Positions 1 to 7,744 of a stretch of 13,174 bases of DNA are shown here, in pieces. How positions within the stretch are numbered: the stretch's first letter is position 1; every line of letters begins with the position of its first letter. This DNA comes from Gemmatimonadota bacterium (lineage in GTDB: Bacteria; Gemmatimonadota; Gemmatimonadetes; Gemmatimonadales; Gemmatimonadaceae). The notes beneath the pieces were generated by a model, which saw nothing but the letters and a program-made list of their open reading frames with translations, searched no databases and had not been told where the DNA came from. The translations under genes and the position numbers were made by a program. The stretch is taken from the NCBI GenBank assembly GCA_003222065.1, contig QHUV01000014.1:1-13174 (forward strand), read 5' to 3'.

Positions 1-1
1 A

Positions 2-37
2 TATCGCATCACGTACGCGGCCTCTGCCTTGCATTGA
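2..37 (+). CDS. Possible 3' tail of an upstream gene (partial)
   Basis: An open frame enters from the left edge and ends at TGA 35-37, giving the tail YRITYAASALH. Only eleven residues are visible, so no family can be named. A gene end here would fit the plus-strand genes that follow. The stretch is short enough to be open by chance, so this is tentative. Confidence 0.22.
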   Translation, partial: YRITYAASALH

Positions 38-108
38 CCGCGGGGGGCCGACGCCGGACGGGACCGCGCCACGGCCGGCGACTGCTTTCTCCAGCGAGAC
101 TCGACGCA

Positions 109-849
109 ATGTTCGAGGCGATGACGTGGGCGGGCGTATGGCTCGTCCAACGTAGTGCGGCACTGCCGGACACGGTATTCACGAAGCAGGTCGCGGCGGT
201 ACCGAGCACTTTCGATCGAATCACTGGGATCGCTAGCGGCGTGCTGACGATCCTCTTCTGCATTTTCGTCATCGCGGCGGTGCCGGCCGCGTGGAACTTT
301 CGAAAGAGCTATCGACGGGTGAATCAGCTGCTCGAGCGGATTTACGGCGACATCAATCCGATCATGCGCCACGCCAGCTCCGTCGCGGACAACATCAATT
401 ACATCACGACGTCGATCCGAACGGACGTCCAACGGATCAACGCAACCATTGCGGATGCGAACGAGCGGCTGCAGGAGGCCGTCACGGCTACGGAGCGCCG
501 ACTTGGCGACTTCAACGCCCTGCTTCGCGTGGTACAGGAGGAAGCCGAGAGCATGTTCGTGTCTACCGCATCGGTGGTCCGGGGGGTTCGGAGCAGCGCC
601 GAAGCGCTGTCCAAGCGGAGTGATGGGACGAAGTTTGCGACACCAGACGACGAAGATCTCGATCAGCTCGAACTCGACAGCGAGATCGATACCGAGGAGG
701 AAATGAGCGATGGCCACGACAGCAACGCCGCGCCGGCCGAGAACGATGTCGCGCGGCCGAGGCTCAAGCGTCGGAGCAGGGGCAGGGGGGGTATGGGGCA
801 ACCGAATGAGCACGAACGATCGAGCGGACCGCGAACCAGGGGTAGCTGA
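109..849 (+). CDS. DUF948-like membrane-anchored coiled-coil protein
   Basis: This gene encodes about 246 residues from ATG 109. One strong membrane segment lies at residues 41-62 (around GVLTILFCIFVIAAVPAAW). It is followed by a basic patch (RKSYRR) and a long helical region at residues 70-180 with regular hydrophobic spacing and no Gly or Pro breaks. The last 60 residues are low complexity, first acidic and then Arg-rich. Short N-terminal anchor plus soluble coiled coil is the architecture of DUF948 proteins such as Bacillus YtxG, whose biochemical role is not established. The YtxH-like gene directly downstream supports this, because ytxG and ytxH are neighbours in Bacillus. The frame is open back to a TTG at 34, but that would add a basic, low-complexity leader. 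ATG 109 or ATG 121 is more natural, though neither has a strong Shine-Dalgarno. Family assignment is by architecture only. Confidence 0.6.
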   Translation: MFEAMTWAGVWLVQRSAALPDTVFTKQVAAVPSTFDRITGIASGVLTILFCIFVIAAVPAAWNFRKSYRRVNQLLERIYGDINPIMRHASSVADNINYITTSIRTDVQRINATIADANERLQEAVTATERRLGDFNALLRVVQEEAESMFVSTASVVRGVRSSAEALSKRSDGTKFATPDDEDLDQLELDSEIDTEEEMSDGHDSNAAPAENDVARPRLKRRSRGRGGMGQPNEHERSSGPRTRGS

Positions 850-1204
850 CGAGCAGTACGACCTGCTGACCGCCGCGCTGATTGGTGTGGCAATCGGCGT
901 GGGGACGACACTGCTCGTACGACGCGGCCCGTCAGGGAGTCGGCCAATGTCGCCGATACTTCGCGGCGCAGCGCTAGGTGCGAAATGGGCGGGCGTCAAC
1001 GCTGCCCGTCTGGGCGCTCGCGGCGCCACGTGGGCGCGCGATACGGGCGAAGAACTGTGGGACCGTATCCCGCGCGAGGAGATTCGCGACCACGTCCGTG
1101 ATTACCTTGGCAAGGCGCAGGAGGCGATCGATGATGTGGTCGAGACCGAACTGCGCGATCTCCGTCGGGCCGTCCGACGACAGCGAAAGCGATTGGGGAT
1201 CTAG
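806..1204 (+). CDS. YtxH-like small membrane protein
   Basis: This gene encodes 132 residues from ATG 806, ending at TAG 1202-1204. The sequence has a short polar N-terminus, a Gly/Ala-rich membrane helix at residues 22-38 (LTAALIGVAIGVGTTLL) followed by Arg-Arg, a second Ala/Gly-rich amphipathic stretch, and a charged C-terminal helix ending in an Arg/Lys cluster. A glycine-rich helix followed by basic residues and a long charged helix matches the general pattern of YtxH-type proteins, whose function is unknown. The start lies 44 bases inside the preceding DUF948-like gene in another frame, with a G-run (GGGG, 795-798) about seven bases upstream. Such overlap suggests translational coupling. 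The frame extends upstream to 710, but that part reads as Arg/Gly-rich shadow sequence. The family name is tentative; the gene itself is likely real. Confidence 0.55.
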   Translation: MSTNDRADREPGVADEQYDLLTAALIGVAIGVGTTLLVRRGPSGSRPMSPILRGAALGAKWAGVNAARLGARGATWARDTGEELWDRIPREEIRDHVRDYLGKAQEAIDDVVETELRDLRRAVRRQRKRLGI

Positions 1205-1265
1205 GCCGCACCCGGATCAGCCCAACAGCACGAGGAAGCCAACGCGCTGGACGACGATTGCCTTG

Positions 1266-2171
1266 ATGATGGTTCTCGCCGGCGCGGCTTTAGTGCTGCT
1301 GCCGTCGCCGGCGTACGCATGGACCCCCGGTACGCATGTCTTTCTCGGCGAAGCCGTGATGCGATCACTGGATCTGCTGCCGAGCGCGATCGCCGAGCTT
1401 CTTCGAGCCTATCCGTACGACTTCCTTTATGGGTCGATTGCCGCGGATACGAGCATCGCGAAAAAGTACGCTCCGGTCGGCCGTCATTGTCATTCGTGGA
1501 CGGTCGGACTCGAGATCTATGACGGGGCCGAGGACGATGCGCTGCGCGCTTTCTCGTTAGGCTACCTGGCGCATCTCGCGGCGGACGCGGTGGCGCACAA
1601 TTACTTCGTGCCGAAGCAGCTGGCAATCACCTCCAGTACGTCTTCCCTGGGGCACAGCTACTGGGAGAGTCGATTCGAGACGCACCTCGGCGAACGTTAC
1701 AGTAGGCGCGCGCGTGACTTGATCACGCTGGATCACTCCCGCTCGGACGGGCTCCTCGACCGCATTCTGAGTCCGACAATCTTCAGCACATCGACCAATC
1801 GCCGGATATTTCGAGGTATGGTCGTCGTCGCCGACTCGGAATCGTGGCAACGGATCTTTCAATTGATGAAGGAGAACAGCCGCTGGGATCTCGCCGATTC
1901 CGAAGTGGGTCGCTATCTCGAACGTTCGTTCGATTACATCGTCGATTTTCTCAGACGGATCGAGAAGTCGGAGCCGTACCGTCTCGACCCTTCGGGCGAT
2001 CATCCGCTCCGACTCGCCAAGCGGGTACGACGCGACGTGCTGAGACGAGAGGGAGACGACGAGCTACGCGAAGAGGCTGAGCGACATTTCGGAATGCCTG
2101 AGTCGGCGTTGACGTTCTCTCAGCAGCTCGAGCTGCCGCTCTACGCGCCGAGTCGCTCCACCAGCAGTTGA
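1266..2171 (+). CDS. Secreted zinc-dependent phospholipase C-like protein
   Basis: This gene encodes about 301 residues and is probably an exported hydrolase of the Zn-dependent phospholipase C superfamily. The first 18 residues are a hydrophobic signal ending AYA, so cleavage would leave Trp19 as the mature N-terminus (WTPGTHVF). In Bacillus cereus PLC and clostridial alpha-toxin the mature N-terminal Trp and a nearby His are zinc ligands, and here GTH follows at residues 22-24. Other likely ligands are Asp52 and Asp61, His74/His76 in GRHCHSW, the HLAADAVAH cluster (His103, Asp107, His111), and His130/Glu134 in GHSYWES. Substrate cannot be told from sequence; nuclease or structural relatives of this fold exist. 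The start is uncertain: TTG 1263, ATG 1266 and ATG 1269 are adjacent, and all give a signal peptide lacking positive charge, whereas upstream in-frame codons would supply Arg/Lys. A GAGGA lies at 1232-1236, too far from these starts. The 3' end overlaps gatB by 31 bases. Confidence 0.8.
   Translation: MMVLAGAALVLLPSPAYAWTPGTHVFLGEAVMRSLDLLPSAIAELLRAYPYDFLYGSIAADTSIAKKYAPVGRHCHSWTVGLEIYDGAEDDALRAFSLGYLAHLAADAVAHNYFVPKQLAITSSTSSLGHSYWESRFETHLGERYSRRARDLITLDHSRSDGLLDRILSPTIFSTSTNRRIFRGMVVVADSESWQRIFQLMKENSRWDLADSEVGRYLERSFDYIVDFLRRIEKSEPYRLDPSGDHPLRLAKRVRRDVLRREGDDELREEAERHFGMPESALTFSQQLELPLYAPSRSTSS
1555..1562 (+). repeat. CGTTAGGC octamer, exact
   Basis: Copy in the phospholipase-like gene, read as Ser-Leu-Gly with the rare TTA leucine codon. 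Confidence 0.7.
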
Positions 2172-3631
2172 TTTACGCGCTTGGGATCAGCGCGGCCGCT
2201 CGACTTCTTCATCACGAAGCCGACCAAGACGCCGAGCAGCTTCTGCTCTCCGCCGGCGTATCGCGCTATTTCCTTCGGATGCTCGGCCACGACCTCGTCG
2301 ATCCAGCCACGCAGCGCGGAGTCGTCACGCACCTGGACAAGCGCCTCTCGTTGGGCAATCTGCGATGCGCGTTCGCCCGTTTGCGCCATGACCGCGAAGA
2401 CGCGTTTGGCGGCGGTGCCACTCAGAACGTCGTCGCGCACGAGGTCGAGGAGCTCGCCGAGATCGGCGGCGCGAACCGGGAAATGAGCGATGTCGATCTT
2501 GCTCGCGTTGAGAGCGGCGCGCACTTCGCCCATCACCCAATTGGCGGCGGCCTTCGCGTCACGGTGGTGCCGGACGACCTCCTCGAAGTAGTCGCCTAAC
2601 GCTTTTGTCGCCGTCAAGACGTCGGCGTCATAGGGGCTCAGGCCAAGCGTTTCGCGGTAGCGCGCTCGCCGTTTGGCCGGAAGCTCGGGCAGCTCTCGAC
2701 GAATCGTCTCGACACGATCGAGCTCGAGGACGAGCGGCGGCAAATCGGGCTCGGGAAAGTAGCGATAGTCGTGACTCTCCTCCTTGGTCCGTGCCGGCCG
2801 GACTGACGCCGTGACGGCATCCCAGAGCATTGTTTGCTGTATGACGCGCTGCCCGGCGTCGAGTATGCCGCATTGCCGCGCGAATTCCGCGTCCAGTGCG
2901 CGTTCGACCGCGGAGAAGGAGTTGAGGTTTTTGACCTCCGTTTTCGTTCCCAGCTGCGAAGCACCAACGCGTCGCGCGCTGATATTAGCGTCGACACGCA
3001 GACTTCCCTCCTCCATGCTGACGTCGCTCACCTCGAGGAACTCGAGAAGCTGCTTGAGTGAACGGAGGTAGGCACCCGCCGCCCGCGACGAGCGGATGTC
3101 CGGCTCGCTGACGATCTCGATCAATGGTACGCCGGCGCGATTCAGATCGATCGCCGTGAGCGTAGGAAAGCGATCGTGAACCGACTTGCCAGCGTCTTCC
3201 TCGATGTGAAGGCGAGTAATGCCGACGCTCGCCGGGGCATCGCCACGGTCGCCCTCGATCGTGAGGCGACCCGCCGTCGCCAATGGGCGGTCGTACTGCG
3301 AGATCTGATAGCCCTTTGGCAGGTCGGGATAGAAGTAATTCTTCCGCGCGAAGACCGACACCAGGTGAACGCGGCAGTCGAGCGCGAGCGCGGCACGGAT
3401 CGCAAGATCGACGACGTGCTCATTGAGCACCGGCAACGCGCCGGGGAGTCCGAGGCACACCGGACAGACCTGCACGTTAGGCGGCGCACCAAACTCGGTC
3501 GAGCAGCGGCAGAATGCCTTGGTACGCGTGAGCAGCTGGACGTGCACCTCGAGGCCGACGACCATCTCATAGTCGAGACGCGACGGCGCGCGCTGGAGTG
3601 AGCTCGTCACGGTTGATTCGCGAGTGCTCAT
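2141..3631 (-). CDS. gatB: Asp/Glu-tRNA(Asn/Gln) amidotransferase subunit B
   Basis: GatB is the tRNA-binding and kinase subunit of GatCAB, which converts misacylated Asp-tRNA(Asn) and/or Glu-tRNA(Gln) to the amidated forms using ATP and ammonia delivered by GatA. The protein has 496 residues, a usual length. Visible marks are YEMVVGLEVHVQL (residues 21-33), the zinc-type cysteines Cys41, Cys43, Cys56 and Cys59 (CRC and CPVC), and DLNRAGVPLIEIVSEPDI in the cradle domain. The C-terminal helical and YqeY-like tail runs from KAAANWVMGEV to KKSSGRADPKRVNQLLVERL, which is the tRNA-contacting part in the family. ATG at 3631 overlaps the gatA stop as ATGA, so translation is probably coupled. About 17 residues precede the conserved core. 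It is the last gene of the minus-strand unit, and its end overlaps the convergent phospholipase gene, leaving no space for an intergenic terminator. Confidence 0.97.
   Translation of the reverse strand: MSTRESTVTSSLQRAPSRLDYEMVVGLEVHVQLLTRTKAFCRCSTEFGAPPNVQVCPVCLGLPGALPVLNEHVVDLAIRAALALDCRVHLVSVFARKNYFYPDLPKGYQISQYDRPLATAGRLTIEGDRGDAPASVGITRLHIEEDAGKSVHDRFPTLTAIDLNRAGVPLIEIVSEPDIRSSRAAGAYLRSLKQLLEFLEVSDVSMEEGSLRVDANISARRVGASQLGTKTEVKNLNSFSAVERALDAEFARQCGILDAGQRVIQQTMLWDAVTASVRPARTKEESHDYRYFPEPDLPPLVLELDRVETIRRELPELPAKRRARYRETLGLSPYDADVLTATKALGDYFEEVVRHHRDAKAAANWVMGEVRAALNASKIDIAHFPVRAADLGELLDLVRDDVLSGTAAKRVFAVMAQTGERASQIAQREALVQVRDDSALRGWIDEVVAEHPKEIARYAGGEQKLLGVLVGFVMKKSSGRADPKRVNQLLVERLGA
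2594..2601 (-). repeat. CGTTAGGC octamer, exact
   Basis: Copy in gatB, read as Ala-Leu-Gly (GCG TTA GGC) in the C-terminal half. Confidence 0.7.
3475..3482 (+). repeat. CGTTAGGC octamer, exact, antisense to its gene
   Basis: Copy in gatB reversed relative to transcription, read as Pro-Asn (CCT AAC) between the two cysteine pairs. Confidence 0.7.
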
Positions 3632-5091
3632 CGATCGGCCTCGCTCCCGAGAGCGCGCTCGAGCGCCTGCGCAACGCCGAACATCCGCTGCTCGGCGAAA
3701 TGCGGCGCCAGGATCTGTCCACCGACGGGGAGTCCACGCACGCGACCGATCGGCAGCGAGAGCGCGGGAATGCCGGCAAGGTTCGCGGTGACGGTGAAGA
3801 CGTCACTCAAATACATGTCGTACGGGTCCGTCTTGGAGCCTGCGGCAAATGCCGGTGTCGGCGTCGTCGGCGTGAAGAGAACGTCGATGCCCGAGGAAAA
3901 CACAGCGGTGAAATCGCGTGCGATCAGCGACCGCACCTGCATCGCCTTCGCGTAATAGGCGTCGTAGTAGCCCGCGGAAAGGACATAGGTACCCAGCAGA
4001 ATTCGGCGCGAGACCTCCGGACCGAAACCACGTGACCGCGTCGCCTCGTACATGGCGCGAAGGCCGTCGTCGGCAACGCGCAGTCCGTAGCGGACCCCAT
4101 CGAATCGGGCAAGGTTCGACGATGCTTCGGCGGGCGCGATAATGTAGTAAACTGGAATCGCCAGATCCGTGCTTGGCAGCGAGACATCGCGAACCGTGGC
4201 GCCAAGGGCGCGGCAGTGGTCGAGTGCACGATCGCAGCGCTCGGCGATCTCACGGTCCAGCTGTTCGGGGTAGTACTCGCGCGGCCGGCCGATGACGACG
4301 CCATCGAGCGAGGTGAGTGCCTGACGATAATCCGGCACGGGGACGTCGCGTGTCGTAGCGTCCTGCGGATCAGGGCCGGCAATTGTCTGCAGTGCGAGCG
4401 CCGCGTCATCGACAGTGGCGCCGAGAACGCCGATTTGATCGAGCGACGATGCAAACGCCACGAGACCGTATCGACTCACGCGTCCATATGTCGGCTTCAC
4501 GCCGACGATGCCACAGAATGCCGCAGGCTGCCGAACCGACCCGCCCGTTTCGGATCCAAGGCCGATTGGCGTGATGCCCGCCGCCACGGCCGCCGCCGAC
4601 CCGCCTGACGAGCCGCCGGGTACGAGGCGCGCGTCGAGCGGATGCTTCGTGCGACCGAATGCGCTGTACTCAGTCGACGAACCCATGGCGAATTCGTCCA
4701 GGTTCGTTTTCGCGACAACGACGGCGCCAGCGTCACGAAGGCGCGAAATGGCTGTCGCCTCGAACGGGCTACGGTAATTCTCGAGGATGCGCGAGCCACA
4801 GGTCGTCGGCGAATCGAGCGTCGCGATGTTGTCTTTCACGACGACGGGTACGCCGGAGAGCGGACCAGCGTCGCCGCTCGCAAGGCGCTTCTCGAGTGCG
4901 GCCGCCTGGTCGCGCACGACGCGTTCGTCGCTCCAGAGAAAGGCGTTCAATCCATCGGCGCCGGCACGTGCTTCGTGGGCGCGCGCGAACGTGTCATCGA
5001 CGATCTGTTGGGGCGAGCGCGCGCCGCGAGCGATCGCTTCGGCAATCGCGGCCGCGCCGCCCGTTGGCTGTGCACGGCCCGCGTGCGTCAC
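3628..5091 (-). CDS. gatA: Asp/Glu-tRNA(Asn/Gln) amidotransferase subunit A
   Basis: GatA is the glutaminase subunit that releases ammonia from glutamine and channels it to GatB. The protein has 487 residues of the amidase signature family. The Ser-cisSer-Lys triad is intact: Lys86 in VVVKDN, Ser161 in PGGSSGGSAAAVA, and Ser185 in GSETGGSVRQPAAFCG. The spacings of 75 and 24 residues equal those of Staphylococcus aureus GatA (Lys79, Ser154, Ser178), which separates it from pseudo-amidases. The start is GTG at 5091, overlapping the gatC stop as GTGA, and the stop overlaps gatB as ATGA. With gatC and gatB it forms a complete gatCAB set, as expected in an organism that makes Asn-tRNA and/or Gln-tRNA indirectly. 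Which of the two substrates is used cannot be told here. Confidence 0.98.
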   Translation of the reverse strand: MTHAGRAQPTGGAAAIAEAIARGARSPQQIVDDTFARAHEARAGADGLNAFLWSDERVVRDQAAALEKRLASGDAGPLSGVPVVVKDNIATLDSPTTCGSRILENYRSPFEATAISRLRDAGAVVVAKTNLDEFAMGSSTEYSAFGRTKHPLDARLVPGGSSGGSAAAVAAGITPIGLGSETGGSVRQPAAFCGIVGVKPTYGRVSRYGLVAFASSLDQIGVLGATVDDAALALQTIAGPDPQDATTRDVPVPDYRQALTSLDGVVIGRPREYYPEQLDREIAERCDRALDHCRALGATVRDVSLPSTDLAIPVYYIIAPAEASSNLARFDGVRYGLRVADDGLRAMYEATRSRGFGPEVSRRILLGTYVLSAGYYDAYYAKAMQVRSLIARDFTAVFSSGIDVLFTPTTPTPAFAAGSKTDPYDMYLSDVFTVTANLAGIPALSLPIGRVRGLPVGGQILAPHFAEQRMFGVAQALERALGSEADR

Positions 5092-5399
5092 GGCGCCGGT
5101 TCCGGATCCTCGTGCGTCGCCAATCGCGGGACGAGAAAGAAACCGTCGCGCAGCGCCGGCGCGAACGAGGCCGGTGGCCTAACGAGCTGAATCGGTGGGC
5201 CCTGATCGCGCCGCAAGCGCATTCCCGGTTGCGCGAGTGCAGTGGCGGCGTCGACCTCGGATGTGTCGACCTTGGACAGCACCTGCATATGCTCGAGAAT
5301 CGACGTCAGCTCGGTTGCCATGATGCGAGCGCGCTCATCGCCAATGCCAAGGCGCGCGAGCGACGCGACGTGACGCACCTCATCGAGTGAGATGCTCAC
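5088..5399 (-). CDS. gatC: Asp/Glu-tRNA(Asn/Gln) amidotransferase subunit C
   Basis: GatC is the small subunit that wraps around GatA and stabilises its contact with GatB. The protein has 103 residues. The N-terminus is typical: VRHVASLARLGI followed by a helical stretch with ELTSILEHMQVLSKVDTSEV, then the extended segment with PPIQLVRPP and the DGFFLVPRL ending seen in the family (usually near DNFFLVPKV). It starts with GTG 5397-5399, which shares bases with the TGA of the upstream helicase gene (GTGA). Its own stop overlaps the gatA GTG. One CGTTAGGC copy lies in the codons for LeuValArgPro and brings an AGG arginine codon. Confidence 0.95.
   Translation of the reverse strand: MSISLDEVRHVASLARLGIGDERARIMATELTSILEHMQVLSKVDTSEVDAATALAQPGMRLRRDQGPPIQLVRPPASFAPALRDGFFLVPRLATHEDPEPAP
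5177..5184 (-). repeat. CGTTAGGC octamer, exact
   Basis: Copy in gatC in a different register (C GTT AGG C), giving Val-Arg with an AGG codon. Confidence 0.7.
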
Positions 5400-7744
5400 G
5401 CGCCAATCTCGCGCTCGAGGTTGGCTTGCGCGACGACGAGCGTCTTGCGGCCGACCGACTCGTCGTCGAAGTCGACTTTCACCTTCAGCTCGCGGCCGGA
5501 CCCAGCTAGTTCGGCAATCGTGCCGGCACCGAACCGGCGGTGGCGCACGCGCGCGCCAACGGCGATCACCGGCGCGTCCTGAGAGACGTTCTCGTCATCC
5601 GGGTAAATCGAGACGCGGGTGACGGGCGTGCCGGGGCGGCGCGCGGCCGCTGATGGCGGAAATGCGGGGTCCCGGTCGTCATCGAACGAGCCGAAGGCCA
5701 TGGCGTCGCGGCCGCCGCGCTGGCCCCCCCAACCTAACGACGGCCCACGCATCGCGGCGCGACCCGAACTTCTCACCTTGATCGTGTTTCGTTTGTCGAG
5801 CAGCGAATCAGGAATAGCGACAAGGAAGCTGGATGGCCGCGACGCCAAGAGCTCACCGTTGCGGCGGCGCTCTTCGGCGTGCGTGAGGTACAGCTTCCGC
5901 TCGGCCCTCGTGATGCCGACGTAGAAGAGCCGACGCTCCTCCTCGAGCTGCGGAGGATCGTCGTAGGCGCGCGCGAGTGGAAAGAGCCCATCCTCGAGTC
6001 CACTGATGAAGACGACGGGGAATTCCAAACCCTTCGCGTTATGCAGCGTCATCAAAGTGACCGCATCGGCATCGGCCTCCAGCGCGTCGACGTCGGCGAT
6101 GAGAGTAGCGCGTTGCAGAAAATGATCGAGTGGCCGGAGACCAACCTCTCCCAATTCGTCGGCGACCAACTCGGCGGCGCCCGTGATGAGCTCCTTCACG
6201 TTCTCGAGGCGATCGGCGGACTCGGGGCCTTCCGCCTTGAGGTAATCGCCGTACTTGATGGCGTCGAAGACCTCACGCAGCAGCTCGTCGACCGGCGTTT
6301 CTTCCGCCAAAACCCGAAATCGATCGATGAGTGAAATGAACTGCGCCAGCGCGACGCGCGCCGCCGGCCGCACCCCCTCGAGAAGGTCCGCGCGTGAGGC
6401 AGCGGCGAACATGGACACGCGTTCGCGACGCGCGACCTCGGCGAGCATGTCCAATGTCGTCTCGCCGAGCCCGCGCTTCGGTATAGCGATGGCGCGGCGA
6501 AAGGCTTCGTCGTCGGCCGGGTTCGCGATGAGCTTCAGGTAGCTCATCAGGTCCCGAATCTCACGCCGATCATAGAAACGCACGCTGCCGACGAGTCGAT
6601 ACTGGATCGTGTGGCGACGAAGGGCTTCCTCGAGCGCACGGCTCTGCGCGTTCGTGCGATACAGGACCGCGAAGTCGCGGAGGTCGAGGTTCTTCGTGGC
6701 CCGTCGCGTGGATAGCTCGTCGACGATCCACTCTGCTTCGTCGCGTTCATCCAAGGCGCGCAGCGCGGTGACAGGCTCACTTCCGCCTTGTGTTGGGCGC
6801 AGCGTTTTGCCCATGCGACCAGTGTTGGCGGAAATCACGGCGTTCGCGACATCGAGAATCGGCGGCGCGGAGCGATAGTTCTCCTCGAGCCGCACGATCG
6901 AAGCGGCGGGAAAATCCTTGTTGAAGTCGAGGATGTTGCGTATGTCGGCACCCCGCCAGCCGTAGATGGACTGGTCGTCGTCGCCGACAACACAGACGTT
7001 GCCTTCGTCGCCGGCGAGTAGCCGCACAAGCTGGTACTGCGCGCGATTCGTGTCCTGATACTCGTCGACGAGCACATAGCGGAAGCGAGACCGGTACGAC
7101 GCGAGCTGCGACGGGTTCTCGCGGAGTAGCCTAACGGGAAGGACGAGCAGGTCGTCGAAGTCGACGGCGTTCGCGAGGCGCAGGGCGTCGCCGAGATCGT
7201 GATAGATCGGGGCAACGGTGCGAGAGAAGGGATCCATCGCCAGCGACTCGTACTCGGGCGGCGCGACCAACGCGTTCTTCGCATCCGAGATCGCCGATTG
7301 AATCGCGCGGGGCGCATACTGTTTGGACGAGACGCGATGCCGCTCCATCAATCGTTTGATGACGGCGAGCGAGTCGTCCTGGTCATAGATGGTGAATGCG
7401 GCGGTGCGCTCGACGAGTCGTGGCGCGGCGCGCAGCATCCGTGCTCCGACAGCGTGAAATGTCCCGATCCACATGCCAGCGGTCGGACGGCCGAGCAGGC
7501 GCTCAATGCGATCACGCATCTCGCCCGCGGCCTTATTCGTAAACGTCACGGCAAGAATCGAGTGCGGGTCGACCCCGTGCACCTCGATGAGCCGAGCAAT
7601 ACGCATGGTAAGGACGCGCGTTTTGCCGGAGCCGGCGCCGGCGAGGACGAGCAGGGGGCCGTCGCGATGCAACACGGCCTCACGCTGCGCGGGATTCAAT
7701 CCACCGAGGAGGGACTCGTCGGGCAAAGTCGATGCTTCCATCAT
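5396..7744 (-). CDS. pcrA: UvrD/PcrA-family superfamily 1 DNA helicase
   Basis: This is a 3'-5' DNA helicase of 782 residues, used in nucleotide excision repair, in clearing recombinase filaments and in restarting or unwinding DNA. Motifs in order are the Q motif (LNPAQREAV, 16-24), Walker A AGAGSGKT (35-42), motif Ia VTFTNKAAGEM, Walker B VDEYQDTN (226-233), motif III GDDDQSIYGWRG (254-265), motif IV LEENYRS (286-292), motif V TLHNAKGLEFPVVF (566-579) and motif VI FYVGITRAERKLYLTHA (607-623). The last 55 residues (VGARVRHRRFGAGTIAEL onward) form the Tudor-like C-terminal domain of PcrA/UvrD that contacts RNA polymerase in known members, and they favour PcrA over Rep. A Gly/Arg/Asp-rich linker lies at about 655-705. 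ATG 7744 overlaps the histidine kinase stop (ATGA), and a second ATG follows directly. Confidence 0.96.
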   Translation of the reverse strand: MMEASTLPDESLLGGLNPAQREAVLHRDGPLLVLAGAGSGKTRVLTMRIARLIEVHGVDPHSILAVTFTNKAAGEMRDRIERLLGRPTAGMWIGTFHAVGARMLRAAPRLVERTAAFTIYDQDDSLAVIKRLMERHRVSSKQYAPRAIQSAISDAKNALVAPPEYESLAMDPFSRTVAPIYHDLGDALRLANAVDFDDLLVLPVRLLRENPSQLASYRSRFRYVLVDEYQDTNRAQYQLVRLLAGDEGNVCVVGDDDQSIYGWRGADIRNILDFNKDFPAASIVRLEENYRSAPPILDVANAVISANTGRMGKTLRPTQGGSEPVTALRALDERDEAEWIVDELSTRRATKNLDLRDFAVLYRTNAQSRALEEALRRHTIQYRLVGSVRFYDRREIRDLMSYLKLIANPADDEAFRRAIAIPKRGLGETTLDMLAEVARRERVSMFAAASRADLLEGVRPAARVALAQFISLIDRFRVLAEETPVDELLREVFDAIKYGDYLKAEGPESADRLENVKELITGAAELVADELGEVGLRPLDHFLQRATLIADVDALEADADAVTLMTLHNAKGLEFPVVFISGLEDGLFPLARAYDDPPQLEEERRLFYVGITRAERKLYLTHAEERRRNGELLASRPSSFLVAIPDSLLDKRNTIKVRSSGRAAMRGPSLGWGGQRGGRDAMAFGSFDDDRDPAFPPSAAARRPGTPVTRVSIYPDDENVSQDAPVIAVGARVRHRRFGAGTIAELAGSGRELKVKVDFDDESVGRKTLVVAQANLEREIGA
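5732..5739 (-). repeat. CGTTAGGT, one-base variant
   Basis: Variant in the pcrA linker, read Ser-Leu-Gly; only the last base differs. Confidence 0.5.
7129..7136 (-). repeat. CGTTAGGC octamer, exact
   Basis: Copy in pcrA, read Pro-Val-Arg-Leu, with AGG and CTA codons adjacent. Confidence 0.7.

Noticed and set aside
52..80. Inverted repeat CGCCGG ... CCGGCG after the possible upstream gene end, as a terminator
   Set aside because: The stem is six bases with a 17-base loop and is followed by ACTGCTTTCT rather than a T-run; such GC repeats are common by chance here.
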